Assembly (NCBI RefSeq): GCF_024166365.1
Contig: NC_064822.1
Span: 102,544,823 to 102,608,822, forward strand
DNA: 64,000 nt
Direction: 5' to 3'
From: Elephas maximus indicus
Lineage: Eukaryota; Chordata; Mammalia; Proboscidea; Elephantidae
Shown: piece after piece, positions 45,734 through 58,800 of the stretch
Layout of the letters: each line of letters opens with the position of its first letter
Position numbering within the stretch: the stretch's first letter is position 1
Notes under the pieces: model-generated
Databases searched by the model: none
What the model was told of the DNA's origin: nothing
The model's input: only the letters and a program-made list of their open reading frames with translations
Program-made: the position numbers and the translations under genes

Positions 45734-45739
45734 TTTATT
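45734..45739 (-). terminator. HDAC7 poly(A) signal
   Basis: TTTATT on the plus strand is AATAAA for HDAC7, with TG-containing DNA (AAAAGTGCAAGTGAC) 20-40 bases downstream on the minus strand. It lies four bases from the opposed SLC48A1 signal. Confidence 0.65.
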
Positions 45740-45822
45740 GTTCAAATTTTTTTCCGTTTTTAAATTTTTTTTTTTTTTTTATAAAAACATGCACACAAAC
45801 GGTATGGTGGGCCTGGGAAACA

Positions 45823-45893
45823 TACACACATGCATGCTCACACGCATACACACGCACACGCGCACACGAGCACGCACACACACACACACACAA
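45823..45893 (+). repeat. CA-type microsatellite in HDAC7 3'UTR
   Basis: ACACACATGCATGCTCACAC then CGCACACG and CACACACACA. In the HDAC7 mRNA it would read as UG repeats. Confidence 0.8.
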
Positions 45894-46846
45894 ATACTTT
45901 CCTTCTTGGCCCCAGTCCTGAACCCCAGAAGCCTTGAAGACTTTGCCAGGGCAGCCTCCCCTTCTCCACGTCTTGCATCCACTCTTCTCACCCCATTCCC
46001 CCTCAGCCAAGCTGGTCCTATGTGGGGCAGGAGTCAGAGTGGGGTGGGGAGACCCCATAAACAGAGAAGGTTCATGGTGGGAGGGCAGTGCCCGAGGGGC
46101 TGTGTTGGGCCCCCAGGGGGAGACGAGGGTTTGGCACCATTGGATCGGGAAGCACAGAACTCCAAGAGCACCTGTCCGCTCCACCAGGGCACTGAAGTGG
46201 TCAACGTAGGGTGGCCTCTGGCAGGACCGGATGGGAAGCTTGCCGGTGACTGCTCTCAGAGGGAGCTTCGTCTCAGTGCCCAGCGGTGGAGAGTAGAAGC
46301 TTCCAGAGTCATTTGAGGAAGCAGGCAAGAGGAGGGACTCCCCTTGCAGAAAGGGATATGGGACCCTTGGCTTCATCCCCCTCCCCTCCTAGGGACCTCT
46401 CCCTCTGGCCCCTCCTAGGAAGGGCCGCCCTGGCTGAGGCCAAGTTCACATTTCTGTGTGGGGCCTGGGGCTGTGTGCAAAGTCCTGGGTCTGTGGAGCC
46501 AAGAATAGTGGTTAAGGGTGGGCCCCATGAAGCCAGTCCTCTACGCGTCCTGAGGAACGGGGGCCACAGCCAGGGGCCCAGACCCAAGGGGCAGAATCTG
46601 TTCTGGGGAGTGTCCTGTGGGGCCTGAATGGCTGCCCAGCCTGCCCTCTCAGGTTCTGTTTGGTCCCCACCTCAAGGCCCAGGGGCCTTCTTGGGCTCCC
46701 TGGGGTGATGGCAAGACAGGCTGTTTTCTGGCCCCGACCACCCACCAACAGGTCTCTGAAGACCTGGGGTGCAGGTATTGTTGCCAGAGGTTAGAAAGAA
46801 CCAGGTCCACAGGGCAAGAGTGGGTGGGCAGATCCGTTCTGAAGCC

Positions 46847-46892
46847 TCAGAGATTCATAGGTTCTTCCTCCTCCACCAGCTTCTCTGAGGGC
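46847..46892 (-). CDS. HDAC7: HDAC7 last coding exon and stop
   Basis: Residues 944-958, [15 protein letters not shown], then TGA at 46849-46847. Acceptor TTCACAG. Confidence 0.95.
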
Positions 46893-49800
46893 CTGTGAAG
46901 GGACAGGGTGGAGGCTTCAGCTGAGCTTCCCTCCCAGCCCTGGCCAAGAAGTCCAAAAAGGCTGAGGGGCACGGGCTGGGGAGAAGCCAGGCGTGGAGAA
47001 GCTGTCGCGCAGGGTCAGACATTACCTCTCTTCAGCCAGGATGCCCACAGAGAGCGATGCCAGCGCGGCCACTGCTTCCACTTCTTCTGGGTCGGCCCCT
47101 GGCACCCTGGGCACCCAGACATCTGGACAGGAGGCCAGGCGCTGCATGCAGCCCCAGTATTTACCTGGGGCAAGAAGTCAGGTCAGAAAGGGTGGGGGAG
47201 ACAAGCCCCTCCATCCTGCCGCACCCGCACCCTAGACCTGACACGGGCTGGAGTCTCAGGCTGGGGCCTGAGGGTGGTGCTTGTGACCCACTTGCCCTTT
47301 CTCCCCCCTTAACACAACACCCACCCCCGACATGGCCCCCACAGCCCTGACAGGCGAGCAGAGCTGGTCCAGCACAGCCACAAGGGGGGCCTTGTGGGTG
47401 CCCAAGTCATTCTTCTCCCCGCTTTGGCTGAGAGGCCACCGCAGACCATCCCCCATAAGTGTGCGGTTCCTAAGGGCACCGTGGGCCCATCTTTTGGTGG
47501 GTCTGGGTCTGGGTCCTCACAGATCCCCGAGCCCTGTCCTCCTGGAGCATGAGGTCCCAGAAGAGCCCTCACATGCAGGCCCCCATGCTCAGCCCAGCAC
47601 ACGGGAAAGGAGAGAGTGGGATGCAGAACGAACACAGCATAGCCTTCGGCAAGCTGCCTACCCTCCCTGGGCTTCCACTTCCCCATCCACACCATGGGAA
47701 TAATAATCCTGTCTGCAATAGTGAAAATAATGTATATAGGACACGCCTGCCACAGGACCTGGCACAGTGGAAGGGCTCCGTGAAAGTATCAGCATGTCTT
47801 CATTGTGCATGCTCCCTACTGAGCCCCTGCTGTGTGGAATCTATTTCAGTCATTTGGGTATCCCCAGCAGAAGCGTGGGCCTTCACACAAAGTGCACGAT
47901 AGATACTGAGTTGAGGTTGAAAATGTAAAGTGCTTTCTCAAGGCGGGTGTCATCCTAAGACCCAGCCCCAAAGCAGGCAGAGCCCTCAGGACCCCTGTGG
48001 CCAGGACTAAAGGCAGAGGTGGGAGCCAGGCCTCTTGGCAAACGAGGCCTAAGAGTAGCTGTTGGCCTGGCCCTGGCTTAGGGCTGTGGCCACAGAGGTG
48101 GGGGCAGGTCCTTGCCTCTAGGAGGCCCCTGCTGGGTCCATCTGGAGGGCCAGAGGGCCTCTGCTCATAGGGGGCTCCCCCACCATTACTGTTGGGGGTA
48201 GTGCATAGGAATTGCACTCCAGATCAGCAGCAGAGCCCCTGGCTGGCCAGTGTTGAAGGCCCTGGGACCCTGGTCACCGGGAGCAGTGGAGCCCTGAGGC
48301 TTTCCCAGGTCTGGGTGAGGGTAGCTGCCCTTTTCTCGGCTCAGGGTCCTCTCCACACTCACTGTGAACCCGGATCACAGCTTCCAGGGAGCGAATGGCA
48401 TTGAGGTTGGGTTTCTGTTTCCAGCCTTCTTCAGAGAGGGGATCCACCTACAGAAAAGAGTACATCAGCCACCTGTCTCTTGGAGGCCCAAAGACCCAGC
48501 CCTCTCCCACCCCAAGGACCCTAGGTCAGGAGACACTGGCCAGGGGCCTGACCTGGGGTAGCAGTGTCCACTCTGCCTACCCCAACTATGTCTACCAGGC
48601 AGGTGCCCCACCTGCCTGCTCCCTGGGGCACTGGCTGGGAAAGCCTGGCCCACCTGCCCCACAGATGCATGCATGGGAGGCAGGGGTGGCAGCTCACCTT
48701 GTTGCCCAGAAGAGCAGCCACACAGGCCTCGGAGGCATCACAGATGGCGGTGAGGTCATGGCCGCCCTCCAAGGCCAGCACCACTGCACCTCCTGCCAAG
48801 TTCATCAGCTGCTGCGTCATGTACCCGAAACCTAGATGGTTGTGGGGGGAGAAGTAGGAGGGACGGAGTGGAGGAGAGGCAGACCCATTCTCTCCCTCTG
48901 TTGTTTCTCTGCTTGCTTCCTCCCTTGTAAATAATGACTCAAGTACTTTCTCATTGAGCCCCATGCAAAACCTAGGAGTATGCCTCATTCAAAGGAGCCC
49001 TGGTGGCACAGTGGTTAGGCACTCAGCTGCTAATTAAAAGGTTGGTGATTCAAACCCACCCAGCTGTTCTGTGGGAGAAAGACCTGGCAATCTGCTCCTG
49101 TAAAGATTACAGCCTAGGAAACACTATGGGACAGTTCTGTTCTATCACGTGGGGTTGCTGAGTCAAAATCAACTTGACAGCACCCAACAACATGCCTCAT
49201 TCAAGGTTCAGAGAACTTAAGGGACTTGTGCAAGGTCCCACAGCTAGTAAATGACAAGGCAAGGACTTGAACTGGGACAGCTCCTCCAGCCTGGGTTTCT
49301 GTCACTAAGCCACAGCATCTCCTCTCTCTGCCCTCCAGGCCTATGGCCCGGGGGACTGAATGGGCTCCCTCTGTTCTAAGAACACAGTTCCTTCCCGTGC
49401 TCCCTCTGGAGACGCTGCCAACCCAGCGTGGGACCAACACAATAGGGGGTAGGATTCTAGGGCTGAGCTTCCAGTCTGACATCTGATGGACTTAAGTCCC
49501 CAGGGGTCTGATGAGCTCGTCCTCTGTGGTGAGCTGATCGAGTCACAAGAAGGGTCCTGGGCTATGCTAGGCTAAGAGATCCCAGGAAATTCCAGGACCA
49601 GTGGCCATACCCGAGTCCTCACACGCCCGGACCTGGGCCGGCCACTGCTGCCTTCCCATTGAGAATTGGCAGTGCCTCCCACCCCAGCCCGGCCTCATTC
49701 CCTACCTCCCCTAGGCTAGCCCTCCTTACATTTGGCGGACACATGGTAGCCACCCAGTGGGGGTGGGTGACCCTCGGCAGCATCAAACCCAGCTGACACC

Positions 49801-52800
49801 AGGACCAGGTCTGGAGAGAACTCTCGGGCGATGGGCATCACGACTATCCTGTGAGGTTGCGAGAAGGGGGTGCTCACTGCACTGTCAGGGCTGCTGGGGA
49901 AGGGGTGTGGTCCTGCCCAGCACATACGTGGCCAGCCCTCTCCCACCAGCTTTTCTGTGGAGCACCCAGCTCCTAGGACTCCAAGACACCAACCCCCCCA
50001 GCAGGGTCCCTCTGGCCTCCTTGCCCTTGGCTGGCCAACCATGTATGTCCCTGGCACAGCCTGAGGACTCAGCCGCCCAGGGCACTTAACTAGCAAGAAG
50101 CAGAAAGGAGCCAAGGATGGACACAAGAGCAAAGGAGAATGTGTGTGTGTGTATGTGTGTGTGTGAGGGCGAGTGTATGTGTAAGTGTATACACATGCAT
50201 GTCTGTGGGGTGCAGCAGGCGGGGCCACAGAGCAGGGACAGTCTCACAGCTGGATAAGCTAGGCTCTGGTCACTAAGCCTCTGGGACAAAATTCTCAGCA
50301 CTTAGCTGCTGCTCACCTTGGACTGAGCTGACCATGCTCACCACTCACCAACTGAGAGCTGACCAGGGCAACTAGACCCTCTGAGGTCCTGGGCCACCTA
50401 GTTCCATTCTTTCATCCTCTCCCCTTGCCTGATCCTCATAGCTACCTCCCTCCAGCCCCAACGCAACCTTTGGGCATGCAGAAGCCAGGGACCCCAGCCT
50501 GGAGGTCCTACAGAATGGGCTCTTGTAGAGAATACCTCCAGAAAAGCATCAGAAGATCTATTTCCAGGATTCTTTTTTCCCAAATGGCATGCAGGACTCC
50601 AGAGTGAAATAGACATGAGGTTCCTGACCGAAGCCTAAAGCCCCTCTTCCAGATGATGGCTTTTTTAGGTAACTCCCCGAGGTAGACAGCATCTGCTCGC
50701 CCACTCTCTCCATCAGTTTAAGTTCCTCAGCTCCTGCTCAAAGCCCAACCCCTCCAGGCAGCCTTCTTTGACTAAATTTGACAGCTTTGCCTACTCAACT
50801 CTGCCCAGCTCCCAGAACTCAGTTCTACACTGGTTCTTGGTAATAAGTAACTTAATAAAACACCCTCTGACTTTTTCACTCTTGTGTGTATGTCCTGTCT
50901 TCCCATCAGGACTGTTGACCCCTATTGGCCAGTAACTACACCTTCCCCCCCACCCCCACCCCCCCACCTGGGCGGGCCTAGAGTCTAGTCATTAGTTTGG
51001 GACAGGCCAACAAGCCAATTGGTCACCTCCAACCTGGTGCTGTTGGGAGAGGGGCAGGAAAGGGAGGCCTGACTGGGTCTGGCCACCTCTGGGCCCCAGA
51101 GCATATACCTGAAGGCAGCCAGGTACTCAGGGTCCCCCATGGGGGGGTCCAGACCTCCGGCCCAGGCCACATTGACATTGAAGCCTTCACCGCTGCCAGC
51201 CCCCACCTAAAAACAAGAAGCAAGAGAGATATGAAGAGAGCAGATGCCAGAAGAGGAATCCCAAGATGTTAGCACTGCAAGACCAGCTCGTCCAGCCTCT
51301 TCACCTTCCAGATGGGGAACCTGAAAGTCAGACTATACAGTCTGCCCAGGATCACATAGCTAGTCATGACAGAGGCCAAGTTAGCACCAGAGGGGAGAGT
51401 CAACGGGGCTGGGAGATGCAGACCCGCCACAGAGCTACCTCATCCGCAGCCCCACTGCCTGGAAAGAAGTTGCCGTCATCATGGCGATGCAGAGAGATGT
51501 AGAGCACACTGGGGTCCTGGTAGAAAGTCTGCTGGGTGCCGTTGCCATGATGAACGTCCTGTGCGGAGAGATGGGTGGTGGATAAGAGAAGGTCCAAAAG
51601 CAGTGAGATGGCGGCTGGGACAGGTTGGAAAGGTTTCAAGGCTGGTAACAATTCTGAGGGTCAACCCTAGTGGAACAGCCCTGCACTCAGTCACTCCTAG
51701 GACCACCTATGGGCTCCAGTGTGGAAAGTTTCTCCACTGATCTCAACTTCTGCTTAGAAATGCCCCCATTCACAACTGTCAACACAGAAGTGATATGGCT
51801 TATGGTTAAATGCATGTACTCTAGAGCTAACCTGTCAAGTTCAAATCCCTGTCTCACATCTCCTAGGTATGTGACTGTGTACAAATTAATCTCTCTGTGC
51901 TCAGCTTTCTTATCTGAAAACAGGTTATGGTCAGGATTATATAGTCAGGATTAAATATATGTAAAACCATTAGCATCTAGATGCTATTAGTGGTATATCG
52001 ATGTTAACTGCTACTACTGTTAGCATCACTACCTGTAGGGGAAGTTCAGGACTTACTAAGTCTGCTGAAAGAAGCAATAGAGGCCAAAAGACAATGCAAA
52101 TGATCCTCCCATAAGCTCTGGGAGTTCCTTCACACATACTGTCTCCTCTGGGCCTCCCAACAGCCCTGTGAGGTGGGTACTATCTTCACTCCCATTTTCC
52201 ACAGAAAAAACAGAGGCTCCAGGAGACTAATGCAGAACTAGGACCTAAGCCATGTCTTCTGACACCAGGCTCAGATCTCTTCCCACAGGACTTTCCACTC
52301 TGAGGGGCCTAGGAATCAGGACCTACCCAGTCCACAATGAGGATCTTGTTGGCCTTGCCCTGTTGTTGCAGCTGCCGGCAGGCTATGGCCACTGAGTTGA
52401 AGAAGCAGAAGCCCCTGAAAGGAGGAGAGAGAGGTCTTGCCAGGCCATTCCCTCCCCATGCCCTTACCTCTCCAGCCCCAGAAGGCTCAGGAGAATGTCC
52501 CGGTAGGAAGACCCCAGGGCCTGCCACCCACCCTGCTCTATCCAGGCCTGCGCTTGCCCCCGCCAGCCCTCTCCCAAGCCTTACATGGCTGTGGAACGGT
52601 CTGCATGGTGTCCTGGGGGCCGTACCACAGCAAAACCGTTCTGGAAATGGAAAGAACACGTGTCAAACAGCCAAACCTCTGACACACATTCGTGTGAGCC
52701 TGCCCCCACCCCCAGGTACCTCCTCTGAGAAGGAGCGACAGCTGCTGGCACATCTGACTGTGCCCAGGCAGGATCTGAAGCGCCCACTGCTCAGCCCTAC

Positions 52801-55800
52801 TCTTCACATGCTTCTGTCTTCCCTTTCGGGCTGGACATGCACAAAACCAGCCATGGTGTACCAGACTGCTATCACTCAGCAATAACAACAGCTCCTGTTT
52901 ATTAAGCAACAACCAAGTGCCTGACACCGTGCTAAGCACTTTTTAAACCCTGAGTTTCGTCTTCACAGTAGCTCCCTGAGATAAACATGATCTAATCCTC
53001 ACAGCATTTCCATGAGGTACAGTACACATTATCATGATCCAATCTACAGGTGAGGGAAAATCTAAAGCTTTGGGGGGTTCAGCGACTTGTTGAAAGTCTC
53101 CTGGTTGTAAGTGGTGGAGCTAGGATTTTAAAACCAGGACTGTGTTGTTTTTCTTTTTCTCAAATAGTTTTTGTTGTTGTTGTTGAAGATATACATAGCA
53201 GAACATACACCAATTCAACAATTTCTGCACGTATAGTTCAGTGACACTGATTACATTCTTCCAGTTGTACAACCATACCCTCTTTTTCCCACCTGTTCTT
53301 CCCCCATTAACATAATCTCACTGTGCCCTAAGCTTCCTACCTGACCTTTTGAGCTGCTGCCACAGCCGTGCTGTTCACTGCAAAGCTTCACTAAGGCGCT
53401 ATGCCATTTAGGACACTCTGGCCACTAAGCTTCTAAACAATGGGACTTCTGACAGTGGACCTCAGAACAAGCCCCTGTAAGGTGCTCAGCCCCAGAGCAA
53501 AACGAACATGGGCACCAACCCAGTTTATGTAAATACAGTACTGGGAAGAACAAATTGACCTGTGCCTGAGGTCTAAAGAAGTTCTGCACTTGCCTTCAGT
53601 CCTGGATGATCATGACCCTGAATCTATTGGAGACCAAGGGTCCAGGCTCACAGAGGGTTGACTGCTCACCGAGAAACATGAGCCTAGGGTTCAAATCTCA
53701 CCCTGGTCCCACAGCCCTTGATTTTCTTTCCAAAACTCTGGGTTATATCTAAGAGGAAAGAGGCAGCCTTGTCTGGGGTTTTGGGCCTGGACTTCCCCAC
53801 TGCCTCATCCTGCTGCCTCCTCCATAGGTTGCCCACCTCCACCCCAACCTCCTACCTTTAGCTCACGGGAAGCCACTTTGAAGGCAAGGTCTGTGACGCT
53901 GCCTGCAGCCCAGCGGGCTGCATTAGAGGAATGCAGCTCATTCCAGATGGTGTCAGTGTCCACCTGTGGGGCCAGAGTCATAGCCTGCATCATCCAGGGC
54001 CTCCCACAGGTGCCAGGGCCCATGGGGCAGTGCCCACCCCACGGCCAGGACCCCAGGGGCAGGGAGCTGGGCAGACAGAGCTGCCTCCCCAGTGCCCCAC
54101 CGCCCCAAGGCAAGGCCTCCTGTGTCCCCCAATCCCAGCATGGCTCCTTCCCAGCCTCAGTCCCAGCACCAGCCCGTATCTGGCCAGCACTCTGCCGGCA
54201 GCATCACGCCTGCCTCCCCACTCGGGGGAGGGGGCATGGCGTTACCTGGGCGGGACTTGGGGTTTGGGCCGGGAGGGGGTTTTAAGCCCCAGCTGACTCT
54301 GCTCAGGCCCTGCGGGATGGTCGGAGCTGGCGGGGCCGTCTGCACCACTGTCTTCCACTCAGGGCCCCTAGCCCAGGCTGGGAGGCCCCCCAAACCCAGT
54401 CCCTGGGCCTCAAGGCTAGGGAGGGGCCGGGGGGCATGGTGGGGAGATGGGGAGGGCGAGGCGGACCAAGAGAGGCGAGGAAGGCAGAGAGAGTCGCAAG
54501 AGGCTGGAGAAAGAAGAGAGAGAGAGAAAGACAGAGAGGGAGAGGAGGGAGGAGAAAACAGAAGCAACAACAGTTGGAAAAATCAGAAAGTGGCAAGAAA
54601 TGGGAAGTTGTGAATAGGGCACTGGCTGACTCCCAAACAGCCCTCCCACCAGCTATAGCTCCCATTTTTCCTTCAGAACCAGGCTCCATCCCGTGCCTCC
54701 ATACCTTGCCAGGGATACCACTGTGGGACATTTTAGGCAAGGAGAGCACTGGCAGAGGAGGCAAGAAGCCCCCAAAACAGAGTGAGGAGCGAGGAAGCAA
54801 AGCTGGACAGTGAAATGCTGTGTTCCGGGGCAGGACACTGGAAACAACATCACAGCCCCACCCCAGCAGACCAAAGCTGAGGACAGCCCAGAGGCAGCCC
54901 CTAGTCAGCCTGGGAGGCCCCCTCCTGGGTAGACAAAGCCATCTGGGGGGGTGTGGTATGGCCAATGCCCAGATACAAGGTTCTTACAAAGGCAGATGAT
55001 CCCAGGCCCCAATCTTGGCCCTGCTTTTAAGCCTCAAATTCACTCTCTCATTCAATATTTACAAACCACCTTTTAAGTGAGAGGCCCTGGGCTCCACACT
55101 CAGGAGACACTAATGGTCAAGGACACACTGTCCATAGGATCCCATACACCAGGAGGGATTCCGCCTAGCAGTAGACATTGTAGGAAACTTCCTGGCCCAC
55201 CTAGTCTGCAGAACCCCAAGAACAAGAAGGCAGGGGCTGGGCCTGGAGAACTGAAGGGAGGAGCTCAGAGAGCCCTTGGCAATGCCCACTCAAGACCCCT
55301 GGGCACACTTACCCCAACCCCACCACAGGGCAGCATCACAAACATCCGCTGTGCCAGGAGTCCTGTGGGGAGAGGCCGAACGGCCATGTGAATGTGAGTC
55401 TGCTTAGCCTCTGGCCTGGCAGAAGCTGGAGGCCCTGATTAGAGGGCCTGGGTGGGAGTGTGAGGAGAAGGAAGAGGGTAGGGCGAGGAAGAGGGGCCTG
55501 AAGAGGAGATGGGGAGGTCAGGGGAGGCAAGAATGCTGGAGGGCTGGGACGAAAGTACAGGGGATGGAGGCAAGCCGGACACTGGCTGGACCTGGGGGAA
55601 CACCAGGCAGCACCGGGTCCTACCTGCCAGCTTCCCGTTGTCCAGTTTGAGGCGGCTGAGTGGGTTGGTGCCGTAGAGGAGCACGTGCCTCTCAGAGTGG
55701 ACTGACTGCAGCTCCTCCAGGGAGGCTTTCCGGCCCCGGAGACACTGAGGAGGGGAGTGAGGGCCCACAAGCTCCTAAGCCCCTGCTCACACCCTTCCCA

Positions 55801-58800
55801 TCCATTACCACTGACCTCATGTGCCCTCTCACCTCACGCTGGCCCTGGAACCTCGACTCCTTCCCCTCCATCACTCTCCCCTCTGACTCTACACCCCCAC
55901 CTATCCCCTCATCTCACGCTTGCCCTGGAGCCCCGACTCCTTCCCCTCCATCGCTCCCCTCTCTGACTCTGCAGCCCCACCCATCCCCTCACCTCCTGCT
56001 GGCCCTGGAGCCCCAACTCCTTCCCCTCCATCACTCTCCCCTCTGACGCTGCAGCCCCACCCATCCCCTCACCTCACACTGGCTCCTGAGTCCCCGCTCC
56101 TGCAGCCGGGACCAGATGCTCTGGATACGGCCAGCATGCTCCGGGTGCCTGCTGTTGTCTCCACAGGAGCACTGGTGCTTCAGCATTACTGAGTCATAGA
56201 ACAGCCCTGCCGGGAGAGGGGCCGCAGCCCACCTGGCTGTTAGCCTTGGACAGAGTACCCGCCAGCACCTCCACAGCCAGCACTCCCCATGAAGTCAGCA
56301 CGGTAGGCCCCCCTCGCACCGCACAGTCACGAGTACCCCATCTAACCCATCGCCCCAGCCACAGTCATTCCCACACACATGCACACCCCAGATGTTGACC
56401 CAGGGAGCCTCAGACAACCTCACGCACACACCAGCATAGCACCCCAGCACGGCGCTCGACAGGAGCCACAGAGCCACACCTTCCCGACACAATGACAGTC
56501 TGCAGTGTTGCCCGACACATCTAGGCTGCCCTCAAGTGCTCCTAACGAAACAGGGTGAGGCCTAATGTCAGGGGTCTCACCCGTAGAGGCCACCTCAAAC
56601 AATGAGAGGAGAAAGAATTCCTAGGAAACCCCCAAACTGGGAGCTGGGGAGCCCCACGACACTGGGCCATGTGATAAGACAAAGGTAGTTTTTGGGCAGT
56701 GACCAGCAGGGAGATGCCACTGGTGGAGGCCGCTGAGCACGGCCAGGCAGGGTCAGTGCTCCAACCTTTCCAGGGGGCATTTTCATGGCATCGCAGGGCA
56801 CCAAGAACCTTCAGGATGCTCAGGCCATTTTACCCAGGAATGCCACTCCTTAAAACCAACTGATCTTCGGAAAATACTCCCAGAGGTGAGTACAGGTTTA
56901 TATATAAGGAAATTAAAATGAAGAACTATCAGGAACAATCTAAATGTTCAACTAACGAGAAATGTTTAGATAAAAATAAAATACTGCGTGAAATACTAGG
57001 AAACTCACATTGTTTGAGGACTGAGTAAAATGTAGTTATGCGGATATGGTATTTGTACTCAGGCTGGAGCAAAGAGTGGATTGAAATATAGCAAAATTTA
57101 AGATGGGTTATCTCTGGGTGGTGAGCACTGGTTGATTTTATTTTATTCTTATGCTTCTCTGTATTCTTCAAAATTTCTATTATACTTTTGAACTATTTTT
57201 ACAATCAGAAAAACAATCAGTATCATTTTTAAAGCACTGAACTAGTTGGCAAAAAAAAAAAAAAAAAACACCAATCCCGTTGCCACTGAATCAATTCCAA
57301 CTCATAGTAACCCTATAGGACAGAGTAGAACTGCCCCATAGAGTTTCCAAGGAGCGCCTGGTAGATTCAGACTGCCAACCTTTCGGTTAGCAGCCATAGC
57401 TCTTAACCACTATGCCACCAGGGTTTCCAAACTAGTTATCAAGAGACCCAAATTCCCTGGCCTGACCACTAGCTTGCTATCTGACCACAAGCTGGTCACC
57501 TTAGATTTCCTAAGCCTTAGTCTCCCCATCTGTGAAAGGAGAATAACCACCCACTCCACCTACTTCATGGGAGGTTGTGTGGATCAAATGAGATGAAGGA
57601 AGCATTCTAAGAATGCCCTGAGTGACACCATGACACAAACATAGCCTCACACCCCTGGCCCCTCACTCCAACCCTGGTTTTACCTGTGGTGAAGGGCAGG
57701 GTCCTGGCGGGGGTCTCAGAGCTGGGAAGGACACGAGCCTGGCTAACGGGCTCTGGGGCTGGCAATGAGGCAGGTGCAGCTGGGGAAGACTGAGCCCTGG
57801 ACAGAGGCCGGTGTCCACCCTGGGCCAGGGGAAGCAGCACAGAGTCCCCAGGGCCTCCCCTGGGGAGCCGCGCCACCAGTCGCTGCTGCTGCTGCTGCTC
57901 CCAGAGGAACACCTGAGGGGAAGAGGGAGCCTCAGCTGCCACTATCTCAGGATCCTGCCCCATTGGCTTCTACCGACTATCCTGACAACCTCCAGGCAGG
58001 CTCCCTTTTCTGGTGAGATTCCAGGATGCTCTGCCTCTCTGCTGGGCTCTGTCTTTGATTCTCAGAGCCCCCTGCCTCCACCAGCCCCCAGTGGCCTGCA
58101 TCACAGACTGACCACCCAGGTCCACTGGAGCTACCTGGGCCCTTGGGTCTCCAAAGTCAGAGCCCAGGAGAGGGACCTCAGGCCCAGCTCAAACCAGGAT
58201 CTCCTTGTCTCTAGGGACTACAACTGCCCAAGGGTGTGGGGACCTGAATGACCTGCTGCCTGGGTGTAGACTGTTGCCATGGCTGGACTCACACAGTGCG
58301 AACATTATGAGGTTGAAGCACTTGAGCCTGGCTCTGTCTCACTCTTGCCCTAGCCACCTTCCTGGGGTTGGGATGCCAGTCACAGGGGAGAAGTACTAGG
58401 GCAGGAGTGTGTATAGTTTCCTGAAAGGCCAGCTTCTCTGCTGGAAAAGGGACATGGCTTCACCCTTAGACTGGCAGGCTGCTGGAGCATATGCATATGT
58501 GTGCACATGTTTGTGTGTATGCGTGTGTGCACGTGTCTGTGTGTGTGTGTGTGTACACACCCTGGTGTGGATGAGACATGCAAGGATCTGTGTCAGGCAA
58601 CCATGGGTCCTGGACCTGTCCCTGCACTGATGTCACACCTCCCACCTTATCCTGGGTCCCACCGTCTTCTGACTACACCCTCTGAAGGGCACGTGGGCAT
58701 TCTCATACCTGCTGGTGCTGCTGAAGAGAAAAGGGGCCTCTGGCCTCTGGCTGCCCATGGCTTGACTCCCTGTGTTCCAGGCTGTCGTCTCCCACCTGCC

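Larger units (their letters stand above)
43634..45745 (+). other. SLC48A1: SLC48A1 3'UTR (inferred)
   Basis: No gene in the other frames. An ATTAAA at 44583-44588 followed by a T-rich stretch could serve a short form. AATAAA at 45725-45730 followed by a T-rich element would give a 3'UTR of about 2.1 kb. The length is inference from signals. Confidence 0.6.
45715..46846 (-). other. HDAC7: HDAC7 3'UTR (inferred)
   Basis: About 1.1 kb from the stop to the AATAAA, similar to what I recall for human. It includes a GT-repeat (minus strand) at 45823-45893 and a long A tract at 45765-45780. Confidence 0.6.

Noticed and set aside
45624-46316. 230-codon plus-strand open frame
   Set aside because: It overlaps the poly(A) region, a poly(T)/CA repeat and the HDAC7 3'UTR, and low-complexity residues dominate. 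No domain is recognisable.
54303-54965. 220-codon minus-strand open frame
   Set aside because: It lies in an HDAC7 intron over a purine-rich tract; it is low-complexity Ser/Leu/Pro and lacks domain features.
55757-56192. Proline/serine-rich repeated peptide frames on the plus strand
   Set aside because: They translate the 80-bp tandem array and the antisense of an HDAC7 exon.
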